A DNA stretch of 55,548 nucleotides, taken from NCBI GenBank assembly GCA_024196135.1, contig JAMQCK010000130.1, positions 1-55,548 of the forward strand, given 5' to 3'. Each line of letters starts with the position of its first letter. The first letter of the stretch is position 1. The translations under genes and the position numbers were made by a program. The notes beneath the pieces are model-generated. The model was not told where the DNA came from, searched no databases, and saw only the letters and a list, made by a program, of their open reading frames with translations. Of this stretch, positions 31,007 to 42,503 are shown in pieces. The DNA comes from Pleurotus ostreatus/Saccharomyces cerevisiae fusant (lineage: Eukaryota > Opisthokonta).

Positions 31007-33294
31007 GTTTGTTGTTAGGAGAATCCTGCTGGCTCGAAGTCGTGGATGGAGGGTCTATCTGTTCGCAGCGATGGTGACGGTGGGTGGCAAGAAGCGGAGC
31101 AGCGGTCTGACGCGATAGCACTATCAATAGTATTAGTAACGAAGACGTGATAGGTCACGGGTTCGCGAGAGAGCTAAAGAGGATCGTGGAAGAAGTGCCA
31201 GCGAGGTGAGCGAGTGATATGCCAGCATATGCCAGCCTTGTGCAGGCCAGCTCGGATGGTCAATGGATTCGCAGAACAGCCATTTTCGCCGCTGAGGACG
31301 TTTAGTGAAGTAAAGGGATCGATAGCATCAAAGAGAGAAAAGGTGGGTGCAGACGACCGACGTACTCGGCGCCTCGACGGGGTTTGTGGGGCCATCGATG
31401 CGCTGGACGGGTTACCAGGGCCTTTGGCGTGCAGGATGTCGCGCTAACCGCTGCCAGTTCAGTCACGTCAACCCCACCTGACTACAGCTTACAAGGGCCC
31501 GAGGCCTCCCAGCTCAGCGTTCATGCGCGACGTTCACCAGCCGTCCATGCCCGACGAGGCTAGAGTGTCGTGCTTCTTGTTCAGCAAGCGCCGGGGCGCC
31601 AAGTCGGTAAAGTCCGGGGTGATCCCTGAGCCTACAGACTCTTCATATGCAAAGCTAAGCGACGTCTGATAGGTAGCCCAAGTGGCATGAAGTATCGATC
31701 ATCGACCAACAGAAGGAAGCGCCGGGAGTTGGCCGAGAGACCCTCGCTGATACGACCGGGGCGGGGAAGCGGCGGGCTGCCCTGCAGGAACGGTAAACAT
31801 ACTCGGCCCCATTGTTATTCTCATCATTTGGTAAGTAGCCGACGTCAGCTCATCGAAAGTGACTAGCGCAGAAGCGATGGCAGCATCACCACCACCGTGT
31901 ACGAAGCGGCCCGGGGAACGGCGGTGGCCACAGGTCTGCGGACAGTGCTTCTTCGAGTTGTCGACCGAATCAAGCAGAGTCATCGACTTTCGCATTGGTC
32001 GTCGGAGAACAGCAAGTCGGTGCCTTTTGAGGTCTGTCGCCCGGAAATGGCCCCAGCCAGGCGTAAGAATTCCCGCCGGAGAAGTGATTGTTTGAGTGTT
32101 GACCGTGAAGGACGGTGATGAATTTCCTCTGACTGAGCTTTTGAGCACTGGTGAGGCGAGACTGAGTGTTCCGACGCCGCCGATTCGAAAGTCGATCGCG
32201 CTGCGTGCAGACAATGCAGCGTGTCGCAGGCGCACGCAGCACGTTTTACGGATCGCGTGCACTCGTCGAGGCGCTGCACAGTGATAGGCAGCTTCGGAGC
32301 GAGTATTGAAATTCAGTGCAAACCAGAGCAGGGCGGTTCGCCGGCTGCACAGAGGATAGACAGCCATGCGCCGATCAGCAAGCCGGGGCACTGTCAAAGC
32401 CCAAGGAAGCCCACTGACAAACATCGCCTCACGACACCCGGAGGAAGTAGCAGCGCATTTTCAGAAGCAGAAGCTCGTCGGCGGAGTGAGATGAGGGTGT
32501 TCCCGAGATTGCGGCCAAGCAACTCGAAGGGCTGGAAGAGTCGGGCGCCAGGGTAAGACGGGGAGCTTGCGAGAGCGCCAGCGCGAGACCAGAAACCACC
32601 CAGTATAGTCAGCAAGAAGAATGGGCGGCGTACCGCCGCGGCGGACATAGCAGCGCCTCGCGCTGGAGAGCGCTATGGGCGTCTCCCGAGAGCTTTGTGT
32701 CAGGTCGCTCGGCGGCCCGCGGGAGCCTCGGTTCGGCAGATGCCGTCGTGCCACGTGTATCCCATTGTTGGATTTCTTTTCGTCCTCGGTTCCCGATTGT
32801 TTACAGCCTCAGTCCAAGTTTACTACACCTCAAAGCCTGCAAGCTATTTATGTGTGTGAAGAAGTAATTTTACACCTCGAAAACGTGAGCATTGCGGTGT
32901 GTAGGTACATGGTAAGTATAGTACATATGTACATGTACATGTGAAGCGAGCGACACGGAGATCATCCATTCCTCAGCGTTCAGTCAGAGAACATGGCCCA
33001 AGACATGCGTAGTAGGTAGTAAAACATTCCCGCGCACCGACAGAGCCAGTCTCCATCGAGAAGTCTAGCCGATGTGTAGGCTACAAACCGTTGCGTAGGT
33101 TCCAGACATAGCAGCTGCGCCGGGCGAGGGCACAGCTCAGGTATCATATACAGCCATGGGTATACAGCTGTACACCCTCGGTACAGCGTCCGAGGGCAGA
33201 GCATACAGCGTTTTGAGCTGTTGTTCAGGCATCGTCCCTACGTAGGAAGTCATATAAGCCTTCTGCGCGTGCGGACAAGGCGAGCTGTTCGTGC
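31007..33294. other. 2.3 kb without a confident gene
   Basis: Open frames occur on both strands (the longest on minus, 32424-31699), but none gives a recognisable domain, consistent codon bias with splice signals, or an ATG in good context. A minus frame from the ATG at 32648 begins with a hydrophobic leader (FFLLTILGGF) but leads nowhere clear. 32915-32942 contains overlapping ACATGT palindromes. It may contain a fast-evolving or non-coding transcript. Confidence 0.35.
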
Positions 33295-33798
33295 TCACGG
33301 ATGCATGGTCAGGCGGTTGACTGCCAAGGGAATGCCAACGAGGCCAACGATGAGCACGACGCAGCACGCGATCTCCCCGGCCTTGCGCAGCTTGCTCTTG
33401 CGCGCCTGCTCTTCGCGAGGCCAGTGTTTGCGGTCAAGCACTTGACTCTCTAGATCGGGGTGGTCGAGGGTGCATCGGCATGTGGGGCTGCCGCATGAAT
33501 CCGTGCCTGCGAGGGTCTGAGTTTGGTGACAAGGGTGATGTACGCGCGCGTACTCACCAGGGATCCTGGGAGCGTTGTTGACACAGACGGGCGAGTTACA
33601 AGACGGTCGGCGGTACGAAGGTGGACAAGAGAGGGTATAAGGAGGTAACGGCGTCGTGTCCAAGGGGGCCAGCGAGCTCAAGCTCATCCCCGAGCGCAGC
33701 GCGGGCGCACTGTAGACGGGGTCAGGGAACGTGGGAGTCTGAGGGGCGGAGTCCGAGCGCGAGCTAGACGCGTATGTCGGGGGAGCGTACGAGGCCAT
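33295..33798 (-). CDS. Small C-tail-anchored membrane protein, 150 aa
   Basis: Exons 33798-33558 and 33506-33295 with one 51-base intron (GTGAGT to CCCTCGCAG, phase 1); 453 bases. Starts MASYAPPTYASSSRSDSA. The N-terminal 75 residues are Ser/Pro/Thr-rich. A cysteine cluster follows (SCNSPVCVNN, then DSCGSPTCRCTL), then a basic helix (KHWPREEQARKSKLRKAGE) and one hydrophobic helix at the very end (CCVVLIVGLVGIPLAVNRL). This is the layout of a tail-anchored protein with a cytosolic N-terminus. An upstream in-frame Met at 33834 would add 12 residues. Family not recognised. Confidence 0.6.
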   Translation of the reverse strand: MASYAPPTYASSSRSDSAPQTPTFPDPVYSAPALRSGMSLSSLAPLDTTPLPPYTLSCPPSYRRPSCNSPVCVNNAPRIPGEYARVHHPCHQTQTLAGTDSCGSPTCRCTLDHPDLESQVLDRKHWPREEQARKSKLRKAGEIACCVVLIVGLVGIPLAVNRLTMHP

Positions 33799-35182
33799 GG
33801 TGATCAGGGCGAGCGAAGGGGTGAAGGTGATCAAGGCGGGTACTGCTGGTGCGCTGAAGTGTGGTTAGGGGAGGCCCTGAACGACGATCCGGGGTCGGGT
33901 CGAGCCTTTATAGGTACGGCCTCCGACTGTCTAATCAAGCTAGTCGAGGAGATGATAGAGTGCAATGAGGCATCAAAGATTGAGTGCGCCCTAAGGCCGA
34001 TGGCCTTCGTAATGTCATTCGTCACAAGCCTCGACTCGCAATTCATAGAAGCATGTCCTAGTATGTCGCGAATCGGGCCACCGCGCCTCCGACCCAGCGT
34101 CGTGGCCGCGCACGCCGGGCGCAGTGGCCACCGACAAAAGGAAGTCAAGAAGGAGTCGGTATCCGTAAAGTACGGTGCGCAGTTCGGGTGGCGCACAGAA
34201 TTCCAGCATTCGTGCGCGGCGGCTGCGAGAGGCGATTCAGAGGGGGCGTGGCGGACGAGCGACAATTCCGAGGTTCGCGCGCGTCGAGTGGTGGCCGGAG
34301 CGCATGGATTCGGGGGAAGTTGATAGAGCGAGGACATAGCACAGCACTGCTAGCATAGCTCATCAACCCAGAAAGTCAAGATGAAGGCGTACCTATAACG
34401 GCAGCATCTGGCGCGTGGGCCGTATGCGACCCATCCTGATCTGGGAGCAGGACAAGGAACACCACCTGATGGGTCTGGACTTCATTGTTGTAGCCAAGCG
34501 ATGGAAGCCAGATATGCTGTGCGCATCGGGGGCACCTGAGTGGCCTCGGAAGTCGGAGGTAGGACTGCGAACACCACGCCTGCGTTAATGGACCGACGCG
34601 ATCTGCCCTCTTAGGCCAAAGACACTATGACTCTGAGTCATAAGTGTATTCATACCTGGTAGTATGTGGTCTGGGTACGGCCCCATGGAGGCGGACAACA
34701 GACATCCGTGAGGCGGGTGGATAGCTTGTTGCATGGTCAAAACAGCCTCAATCAGCGATGACTCCAGATGACACAGCACAGCAGCGCAGCCACTGTACAC
34801 GGAGACGGAGAAGCACAGCGTCGAGAACAAGATCACTTGCTGGCCTCCGTCCGAGTTCAGTAACATGGTTTCGCTTACCGCGGATGCACTGGTCTTCACC
34901 ACGTTTTCGGCCACGCGTATACCAAGTATACTTCTAGGTCTGTCAAGAGATCCACGTTCGTCAAGTATAGGATGAGCAGACACCGGTTCGTCGGGATGGC
35001 CGACCAGTCGTACGTACGAGGGGACCATGAGCGCGTCTGCCAAGAAGGAACAAGTCACTTTTCCAAAACAGGAAACAATTGTTCCCCCGCTCTTGCTCGA
35101 CGTCAGTCACCTTTGCTATTCCCCTCGTCACGTTGACTCGAAAGACCTTGCTAAATAGCCATCTCCTCTACTTGAAGACACA
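33799..35182. pseudogene. Intergenic region with orphan coding-like fragments
   Basis: On plus, 34395-34560 reads TYNGSIWRVGRMRPILIWEQ then GLDFIVVAKRWKPDMLC to a GTAGGA donor, with no start or continuation found. On minus, 35029-34585 encodes an open frame starting MVPSYVRLVGHPDEPVSAHP with one hydrophobic segment (VILFSTLCFSVSVYSGCAAV). Neither could be extended into a gene. 33835-34330 shows nothing convincing. Confidence 0.3.
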
Positions 35183-37815
35183 ATGACTTCACTTCGCACA
35201 TTCCAGACCGAGATTGAGGACATCCACAGCCGTGAGATGGCGAAGCAGCGCTCGCAAGGTGCGCGCCAGCTCAAAGAGAAGGAGAACAAGCACCCGCAAC
35301 CCAAGAAGGACACTCACGGGGCAACGGAGGGCGAACCTACTACGAGTGCTACTGCCCCGCAAGATGAGAACGATACGGAGGCGAGCATGAGGGAGGTCGA
35401 GGAGCAGATCATGGTGCGTCGTCGATGTCGCAGGGGGATCAAAGCTAACTTCTTGTCTCTTCAGACCCAACTCCTGGCAGGCACGCAGAAAGAACATGAC
35501 GCGGCTCGTGATACCCTTGCCTCCCTCATTACCCAACATCATGGCGAGTACGTCTTCCGGATAGGCGCCAGCGCGCCACACGCGAAGCTTTTCGCGGGAA
35601 AGCTAACAGACGCGGACGAGGGATGGGAGGGGAAGGAGCGGACAGTGGAGGAAGTCGACTCACTTGTCGAGGGGATCAGGGTAGCAGTCGAGGAGATCGG
35701 GGGCAAGGTACGTCTGTGGGGTACTCATTCGACGGGCGCCTAAACCCTACGCCAACCCCAGGTCTGTGTGCTCTTCGAGGTGAAGACGGGACACCCTCGG
35801 GCGACGCTGCTGCTGCGATTACCTCCTCCGAGCGTCTCTTTAACACCTGAAGTGCGCTGCGCGGTTGTGGGCAACGTCGACAGCGGCAAGTCGACAACAC
35901 TGGGCGTTCTGACGCGTGGTACGGTCGGCGAACAGTCTTCTCTGTCCCTCCAAGCATGATCTCATTCCATGTCAGGCGTGCTCGACGATGGCCGTGGTAG
36001 TGCCCGCGTAGGCCTCTTCCGCCACAAGCACGAGATTGAGACGGGGAGAACATCATCAGTGGGCATGGAGGTGCGCCATGGTCATGCATATGCCCTAGCT
36101 CGCTAGTTCAGACCAAGCGCAGATCCTCGGCTTCGGACCAGATGGACAGCCCATACTGCCCCAATCCACCGACCCGAAGGCAGTGCACCGCGAGAAGCTT
36201 GGCTGGGATGAGATCTCCAAGCGGTCCGCTAAGATCGTCTCCTTCATCGGTATGCCGTTAGACCCATCTCGCCTGTCAACACTGCCGACACACGCATGCA
36301 GATCTCGCCGGACACGAGCGCTATCTCAAGACCACATTATACGGCTTGACCTCCGGAGCGCCCTCCTGCGTCGTGCTCATGGTCGGAGGTAACGCTGGCC
36401 TCATCGGCATGTCGAAAGAGCATCTCGCCATCGCGCTGGCCCTCAATGTCCCTGTGGTTGTCTGCATCACCAAGGTTTGCATACATTTGCATGTCCCATT
36501 TTCCTCGTCTCCAACCGACGCCTTCCAGATCGACATGACCCCCGCCAACGTCCTGCAAGAAACCATCAAGCAAGTCTCCAAAATTCTAATATCGCCTGGC
36601 TGTCGAAAAACACCGGTCTTCGTTGAGTCCATAGAGACAGCCGTTGAGCTCGCCTCGACATATGCAAGAAATCGATTATGTCCTATATTCCGATTATCGA
36701 ACGTCGATGGAAGAGGGCTGGATTATGTGAGTGGCCTCCAGTACTGCTGCTCTCTCGCGCAGAGATTGACTAGCTTATACCAGGTCCGCACCTTCCTCAA
36801 TTTGCTCCCTTCCAGCGAGGCGGACGTGGACAAGTTCGCGGTGGACCAGCCGCTTGAGGTACGCAGCCTTCACGCTTATGTTTTTACCTGGTAGCAGAGC
36901 AACTCATCACCCACCCTGCCCAGTTCTCCATCACCGAAGTCTGGAGCGTACCCTACGTTGGCACGGTTGTGAACGGGATCATCAACAGCGGGCGGATACA
37001 AGCCGGCGACCAAATTATGTTCGGACCCGACTCGAATGGGAATTTCGCGAACACTGTAGTGAAGAGCATGCAGAGGAAACGGTGCGTGGATGGACGGTCT
37101 CCTTCCTCCCACAGTCCAAGTCGGACAACGCGTACTGACGGACTACCCAAAAGAGCGGATGTCACGACCGCGGAAGCCGGGCAATGCGTCGCTGTCGCGC
37201 TGAAGCGCGTGCGAAGAACGGACGTTCGCAAAGGCATGATCATCGTCCATCGCACTGAGGCGGGCCCGCCGAAAGCCGTCATGCGGTTCGAGGGGCAGGT
37301 TCTGATTCTTTAGTGAGTATCGAGGCTGATCTTGTTTCGAATCTCTACATTTCTCAACCTCATCTAATCCTACCCTTTCACAGTCACAACACCACCCTCC
37401 AACCGGGATACCAGGCGATGCTGCATACAGGCGCCGTCCGACAAACGGTCAAAATCCTCTCCATGGATCATCCGCAGAACGTGCTTCGGTAAGTGTTGTC
37501 TGCAGCCGCATCGAGATCCCGACCAGGATACATGATGTGACAAGTCGGTACTTGCATGATCGACAATTGCGGGAATCCATCTCAGATTGAGCAGACACTA
37601 GGAACGAGGACGGTCACTGACGCGGACAACCTACAGGACCGGCGACCGCGCAACCGTACAGTTCGAGTTCATCAGCCGCCCCGAGTTCGTCAAGGTTGGC
37701 ATGAAGCTTCTCTTCCGTGAGGGAAAGACCAAGGTGAGCGATCTGCAGTCAACGTACAGCCCGTCGCTCAAGCTTCATTTCACAGGGCCTTGGTGTGATC
37801 ACCAAATTGTTATGA
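35183..37815 (+). CDS. GTPBP1-type translational GTPase
   Basis: An elongation-factor-related GTPase of the GTPBP1/GTPBP2 family, implicated in mRNA and translation quality control. Starts at the ATG at 35183 with a charged N-terminus ([20 protein letters not shown]). Spliced G motifs: G1 [10 protein letters not shown]3 DLAGHERY, G4 TKID (split by an intron after CITK). The switch region is GRTSSVGME. Domains II and III follow ([56 protein letters not shown]), with a C-terminal [16 protein letters not shown] joined to GLGVITKLL and TGA. About eleven short introns, for example 35414 (GTGCGT) and 37734 (GTGAGC). About 620 residues. All nucleotide-binding motifs look intact. Confidence 0.92.
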
Positions 37816-38217
37816 ATGCACACTCCATAGCAGTGCACCGTAGGGTGCACTGGCGATGCTGCTTATGCGTTTCTTTTCTTGTTGTTTCTTGTACTAATCA
37901 TCTGTATTGCTTACCTGGAGGATCGTGTATTTCTTACTGTCCCTGTTTCCCGTCAATGATAGTCTCTTTAACTCTTGCGGCCCATCTCATAGTTAAACGA
38001 ACAAAAGCAACAAATTGATTGGGTAGAAGGACATTGTCAGTATTATACAGCTCGCCACGCCTAGGGCGGGCGGCAAAAGCGCAGACGCTGGGCCTGGACG
38101 CGAGTAAGGTCATGAGGTTCGTCGAAGTGGAGTCTTGACGGGCGGCGTAGGGTTCAGGGTCGTGTATGCCGCCGTTGAGCATGGTGTACTCGGGTTGAAG
38201 CTTGAGGGATGCTGCGC

Positions 38218-39100
38218 TTAACCGTCGATGGGCTGGTAAGCACGGTTGCCTGCAGCCCACTTGTGGCCACGGTCGGCGGAGATACCGGTGGTGATGACCG
38301 CGCCGCCGAGGAGGATGCCCGCGATCCAGGTCGCGACGTGCAGAATGTACGCGCCGCCTGCCAGCTATCAATACTCGCTTGCAGCACAGAGGTTGTCAAC
38401 GCACCGAAGCTGCCACCCTTGAATGCAGGGTAACCTGCAGTCCTCAGCTCGTGCGTCACAATCGCAAACACGATAATCTGCAGGGCAGCTGTCGAATATA
38501 CATCAGAACCATTCCCACTCGCTCAACCCACCACACTCACCTTGCAGCAGAATCAGCCCAGAGACCGCACGCCAGACCCGCCTGCGGCGCGAGCCCGAGC
38601 TCACGCCGACCAGGATCGCGAACAACGCAATCGCGCCAAAGCCGATCGCGAGCTCCTCCAAATACCCCGCGCTCGCCCACGCCGCGCAGAAGCCCGCGTT
38701 GTCCGTCTCGCACGCGTCAGTGACGCGCGTGGGGAACTTGCGGCAGACGTAGTCCGTGTAGGCAAGGCGGCCCTTGTTCTTCGAGGGGTCCGAAGTGTCG
38801 GGGTCGATGGGGACGAAGATGACCTGCCGCTCGCAGCGCTTGTCGAGCCCGTAGCGGACGCTGACGTGCCCCTCGACGTGGTCTTGGTCCTTGGTCACGA
38901 CCCTTTATTGACGAAGTGATGAGCGCCCGGGGTGGAGGGGATGGGGAGGGGAATCCTCACCAGTTGGTCTGCCGCGCGGAGAAGGCGTTCTAGAAGGTGG
39001 GGTATAAATCATCGCGTTTATCGGTTGAAGCATGGGGACATACAAGAATGAGGATGGCTGTCGCCAGGAAGAAGGTGAGGACGTAGGAAATCTTCCGCAT
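38218..39100 (-). CDS. Four-helix membrane protein, SUR7/claudin-like layout
   Basis: Starts at the ATG at 39100 (MRKISYVLTFFLATAILIL), giving helix 1 up to a GTATGT donor. Short exons give NAFSARQTNW and then a lumenal or extracellular loop with cysteines (KRCERQVIFVPID, YVCRKFPTRVTDACETD). Helix 2 is ELAIGFGAIALFAILVGVSS, helix 3 spans the splice VSGLILLQ|AALQIIVFAIVT, and helix 4 follows a phase-1 intron (GTGCGT to TGGCAG) as AYILHVATWIAGILLGGAVI. It ends AAGNRAYQPIDG at 38218. The pattern TM1, Cys loop, then three TMs resembles fungal SUR7/PalI-type plasma-membrane proteins, but I cannot confirm the family. About 220 residues. Confidence 0.7.
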
Positions 39101-39339
39101 CGTGGAAAGCCGTTCGACGTCGTTGAGGACAAGCAGCTAGCCCCGGGATCCCGGGGCGGACCCCAGTGACGACATTGATGTTAGACACGTGGGTTGGACC
39201 TACAACGAAAGCAAGCCCAAAATGGTGTGGTGCAGGTTTCCTGACGCTCAGTCCCATCCCAAGGGCTATTCATGTACACCTTCTGTGTAAGTTACAATTG
39301 TCCAATCTCTTTGTACACCGGCATAGTAGCTATCGCTTT

Positions 39340-41183
39340 CTACGCCGGCATCCCCTCCCTCAAATTCTGGAACTTGCTCGTTCCATACTCCAGCCAATTC
39401 GGTGTCGAGTCCAACCGCCCACCCATCGCGTCTTTCACCACCCTTACCAGGCTGCGGCCATCCTGGTAGTCCTTCCCGAACCCGCTCTCCGTCAGGTCCT
39501 TCCTCGGCCCAGCCTTGTCACCGCTGAGCTCCCAGAACATACTGCCTGCGAGCCCTTGCTGGGCGATCCAGGAGCCCTTCCAGTGCGCAATTTCCTCGGT
39601 ATCGAAGGAGACCATTTCCTTGCGCTGATAGTCGTAGGACCAGCTAGCGCCGAGTTGGTCGTCGCGAAAGAGGTGCGAGCCCGGTAGAGGGAGGGTCTGA
39701 GGGGGATAATCAGTCATTAGATCAACGACACAATGGTCGAACCTACGCGGTAGTCATAAACACCCTGCTCCCAGGTCCCCGCGCCGACACCGCTGAAGGG
39801 CTTTCCGGGGCCCTCCGTGGAAGCGAAGCCTAGGAGACGGTGAGCCTGTGAGGAAGGAAAGAGCCGAATGCGACTTACTTCGTCCATACAGCGGGACACC
39901 CACAACGATCTTTTCGCGCGGCACGCCTTTCTGCAGGTACCAGTTGATCGCCGTGGAGACGGACAGGGGCTGGCCGTATAGGTTGGACTGATGTCCAGCA
40001 ACGCTGTCCCATGAACCAGCTAAGCGCATACGTATGAGCATCAGGACTGAATGGCGGTATAATGAAACTCACCAAAGTCGTAGGCCATCATGTTCCAGAT
40101 ATCGAGGTAGCGGTCCATCTCCTGCACATGGAGGCGGTTGTAGTTGTCTGCACCGCACGGCGCAGCGATGGTCAACAAGAACTTGTAATTGTATCCATTG
40201 CGCCTCGCGTAGTCGTCCAGACCCTGCCTCAGCTCGGCTAGCAGCGACACGTAGCCGCGCGCCTATCAGCATCATTAGCAATCCTCTCCCATCCTCTTCC
40301 TCCTCCCCTCACTCACCTGCTCATCATTCTGCGGATACTCGTAGTCCACATCCAGCCCATCGAACCCGTAGTCCGCCAACAAGCGCACCGCACTCGCGAC
40401 AAACTTCGCCCTCAGGGCAGGGTTTACCACGACCGGGTGGAAGCTCGGCGAGTACGTCCACCCGCCGATGCTCAGCATGATCTTCAGGTGGCGGTTCTGC
40501 TTCTTGAGAAGGTAGAGCTGCTTGAGGCAGCCATAGAGGTTGCCAGCGGGCTCGTTCCAGGAGTCACCTTCATAGTGAATGTCCTGGTCGGCCCAGAGGT
40601 CGGAAAGGGCGACCTCGCCGGAGCCGGCGTTGACGTTGGCGAAGGCGTAGAGGATGTGGCTGGAGTGATATAGGTGAGATGATGGATGTGGAAGGAGATG
40701 GGTAGGCTCACGTCAAGTCTTGCGCCGGGATGAGCTGCGGAGGGTACTTCCGGCCGTAGATGCCTGCGAGCTCGTCAGTCGACGCGTCCAATCATCTCGA
40801 GCAGGTCGTGACCATACCCCAGTTCACAAAGCTACAAGCACGTTGGTCAGCATGATCCTTCCCAAGCAAGTGTTGCATACGCACTAGCCAACACTGTACT
40901 GTCCGTCCCTCGGCATCGTGACGTTCTCAGCAGGTTCCTTCACAGGCGCTTCCTTCAACGGTTCCTTCTTGGTATACGACACAGAAAACTGGCCCGCCTT
41001 ATACGCGCCAAAAGCAACGACAAAGAAAGCTAGAACGAGAAGGAGAATCCGTCTGTGCGCGGCGCGATTATCAGGTCGAGGTGCGTCCTCGACGGTGAGT
41101 TGCTGCTCGTCGCGGAGGAGCTGGTGCTGGGGGTCGAGATGCTCTTCGGACTCGCTACGAGGGAGTGCGGTATAAGAGGACAT
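39340..41183 (-). CDS. Membrane-anchored GH18 chitinase
   Basis: Hydrolyses beta-1,4-GlcNAc links in chitin by substrate-assisted catalysis. Starts at the ATG at 41183: a roughly 45-residue acidic cytosolic tail ([20 protein letters not shown]), then one transmembrane helix ([20 protein letters not shown]), so a type II membrane protein rather than a secreted one. GH18 barrel: [37 protein letters not shown], the SIGGWTYS strand, and the catalytic [11 protein letters not shown] (DxxDxDxE complete). Then [42 protein letters not shown] and [13 protein letters not shown]. About eight introns of 45-70 bases. About 500 residues, with no chitin-binding module. Probably acts in cell-wall remodelling. 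Confidence 0.92.
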
Positions 41184-41714
41184 TCCGAATCCGAGGCAGT
41201 ACGCGCCACTGCCACAGTGACCGGCGCGAGAGCGAGGGTGACGTCATGGTAACGGCCGCATCCCATAAATACCTTCCGGATATGGAAGGCTTTGTTCTTT
41301 TCTGCCCTGCTCCGTCATGAACTTGCCCTGGCGAGATAGGCTGTGATGATCAAGATAATTCCACTCGCCATATAATTTTCTGGTTTAACGACGAGGAACT
41401 GCCTGGACTGTCCTGGGGCGCTGCGATATGGCGATACAGCAAGAACTTGGGTGCAAAATGGCTCAGCTGATGACACCGCCAAAGCTCTGCGCACACATCC
41501 GGTTCACATGGCCTATGAACTCTGCGACGCGGACTTCCCCATTGTTCTCAGTGAAGAGGCTCGTCTGTGATTCCGCCGCCGAGTGCCTCGAGCCTTACCG
41601 AAGATCTGCCTCGCCGAGTATTGTCCACTGGGTATACATATAGAGCAGGAAACGTAGGATGTTAGTCGCCTCTCCATTCCTCGCATCCCCTCTGGCATTC
41701 CTCACATCCTAACT
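41184..41714. promoter_or_regulatory. Shared upstream region of chitinase (minus) and secreted protein (plus)
   Basis: 530 bases between divergent starts. A TATA-like 'gtatacatatag' lies at about 41631-41643, roughly 75 bases before the plus-strand ATG. Two imperfect copies of 'cattcctc.catcc' lie at about 41672-41708. No gene seen. Confidence 0.4.
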
Positions 41715-42355
41715 ATGAAATCCCTCGCTGTGATTTTCACCATCGCCTCGGCTTACGCGTGTGAGGAAACTCGGCCATCGCAACTCGAGCGAGACCTGAA
41801 GCGATGGACCTCTAGGCATCGCTCTCGGTGCGCCTCAGCTTCCCAGAGCCACCGGCACCACGTCCGCGGCCGCTGCCACCGGGTCGCAAATCCGCGCAGT
41901 CCAAGACCCCGTCTTCCACTTCTACCTCCAGAACAATGGTCAGTAGCGTCGCTCTAGACCCTCTCTCTTCCACTCATGCATTATCCTACGCCTCCAATCC
42001 ACTGATCTCCTCCCCAGCCGGCACCCCCATGCTCGGCCCCGAGTCCTCCTCCGGCTACTTCACCCTTGGCTCCACAATCACCCTCAACTCAGACTCCTCC
42101 GCCGCCCCCCTCTACCTCAACGTCAACTCCTCCGTCTCCACCTCCTACCAGCCGCTCACCCTCGACGACACCGCCTCTACGACGAACTGGGGGCTCGAGG
42201 GCGACACTATCATCCTGACGAATCCGCGCCAGCTGAACTTCCTGGCATGCGCGACGGCAGACGCGGCGTTCTATGATGTGTATGTGCAGAATGGGAACGA
42301 TACGCCAGGGGGGAGTTGTACGATGATTACGCTGCATTTGCCGTGTTTGTGTTGA
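41715..42355 (+). CDS. Secreted PhiA-like cell-wall protein, 168 aa
   Basis: Exons 41715-41760, 41816-41938 and 42018-42355 (507 bases), all phase 1. A signal peptide (MKSLAVIFTIASAYA) is followed by a Thr/Ala-rich stretch and a beta-rich domain: RAVQDPVFHFYLQNN, GPESSSGYFTLGSTITLN, APLYLNVNSSVSTSY, NWGLEGDTIILTNPRQ, NFLACATADAAFYDVYV, ending CTMITLHLPCLC. Few cysteines, no transmembrane helix, and potential N-glycosylation sites (NSS). The pattern of a small secreted beta protein with '(F/Y)F.LG..I.L' and 'FLAC' resembles fungal PhiA-like proteins linked to spore and cell-wall surfaces. The family call is by eye. It is divergent from the chitinase, which fits a wall-related role. Confidence 0.72.
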
Positions 42356-42455
42356 AGGGAGAGATTTCGAACGAGGTCGGAGGCCATTTGGGATAGGTCT
42401 GGTTGATGATGTGCTGTCTATACCAGCGGAATTCTATGGTGATCAGAGATATGGA

Positions 42456-42490
42456 CGCGAGCACCAACGGGGCGTCGATTGGTGCTCGCG
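42456..42490. repeat. Perfect 12-bp hairpin between converging genes
   Basis: CGCGAGCACCAA (42456-42467), an 11-base loop, then TTGGTGCTCGCG (42479-42490). It lies about 100 bases past the secreted-protein stop and 14 bases before the minus-strand HAD gene stop, so within both 3' untranslated regions. It could shape transcript ends or RNA stability. Confidence 0.7.
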
Positions 42491-42503
42491 GGGCTTGCCC
42501 TGT

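Noticed and set aside
31699..32424. 241-codon minus-strand open frame
   Set aside because: Low-information sequence with no domain and no supporting splice pattern; the alternative frames on both strands are equally open.
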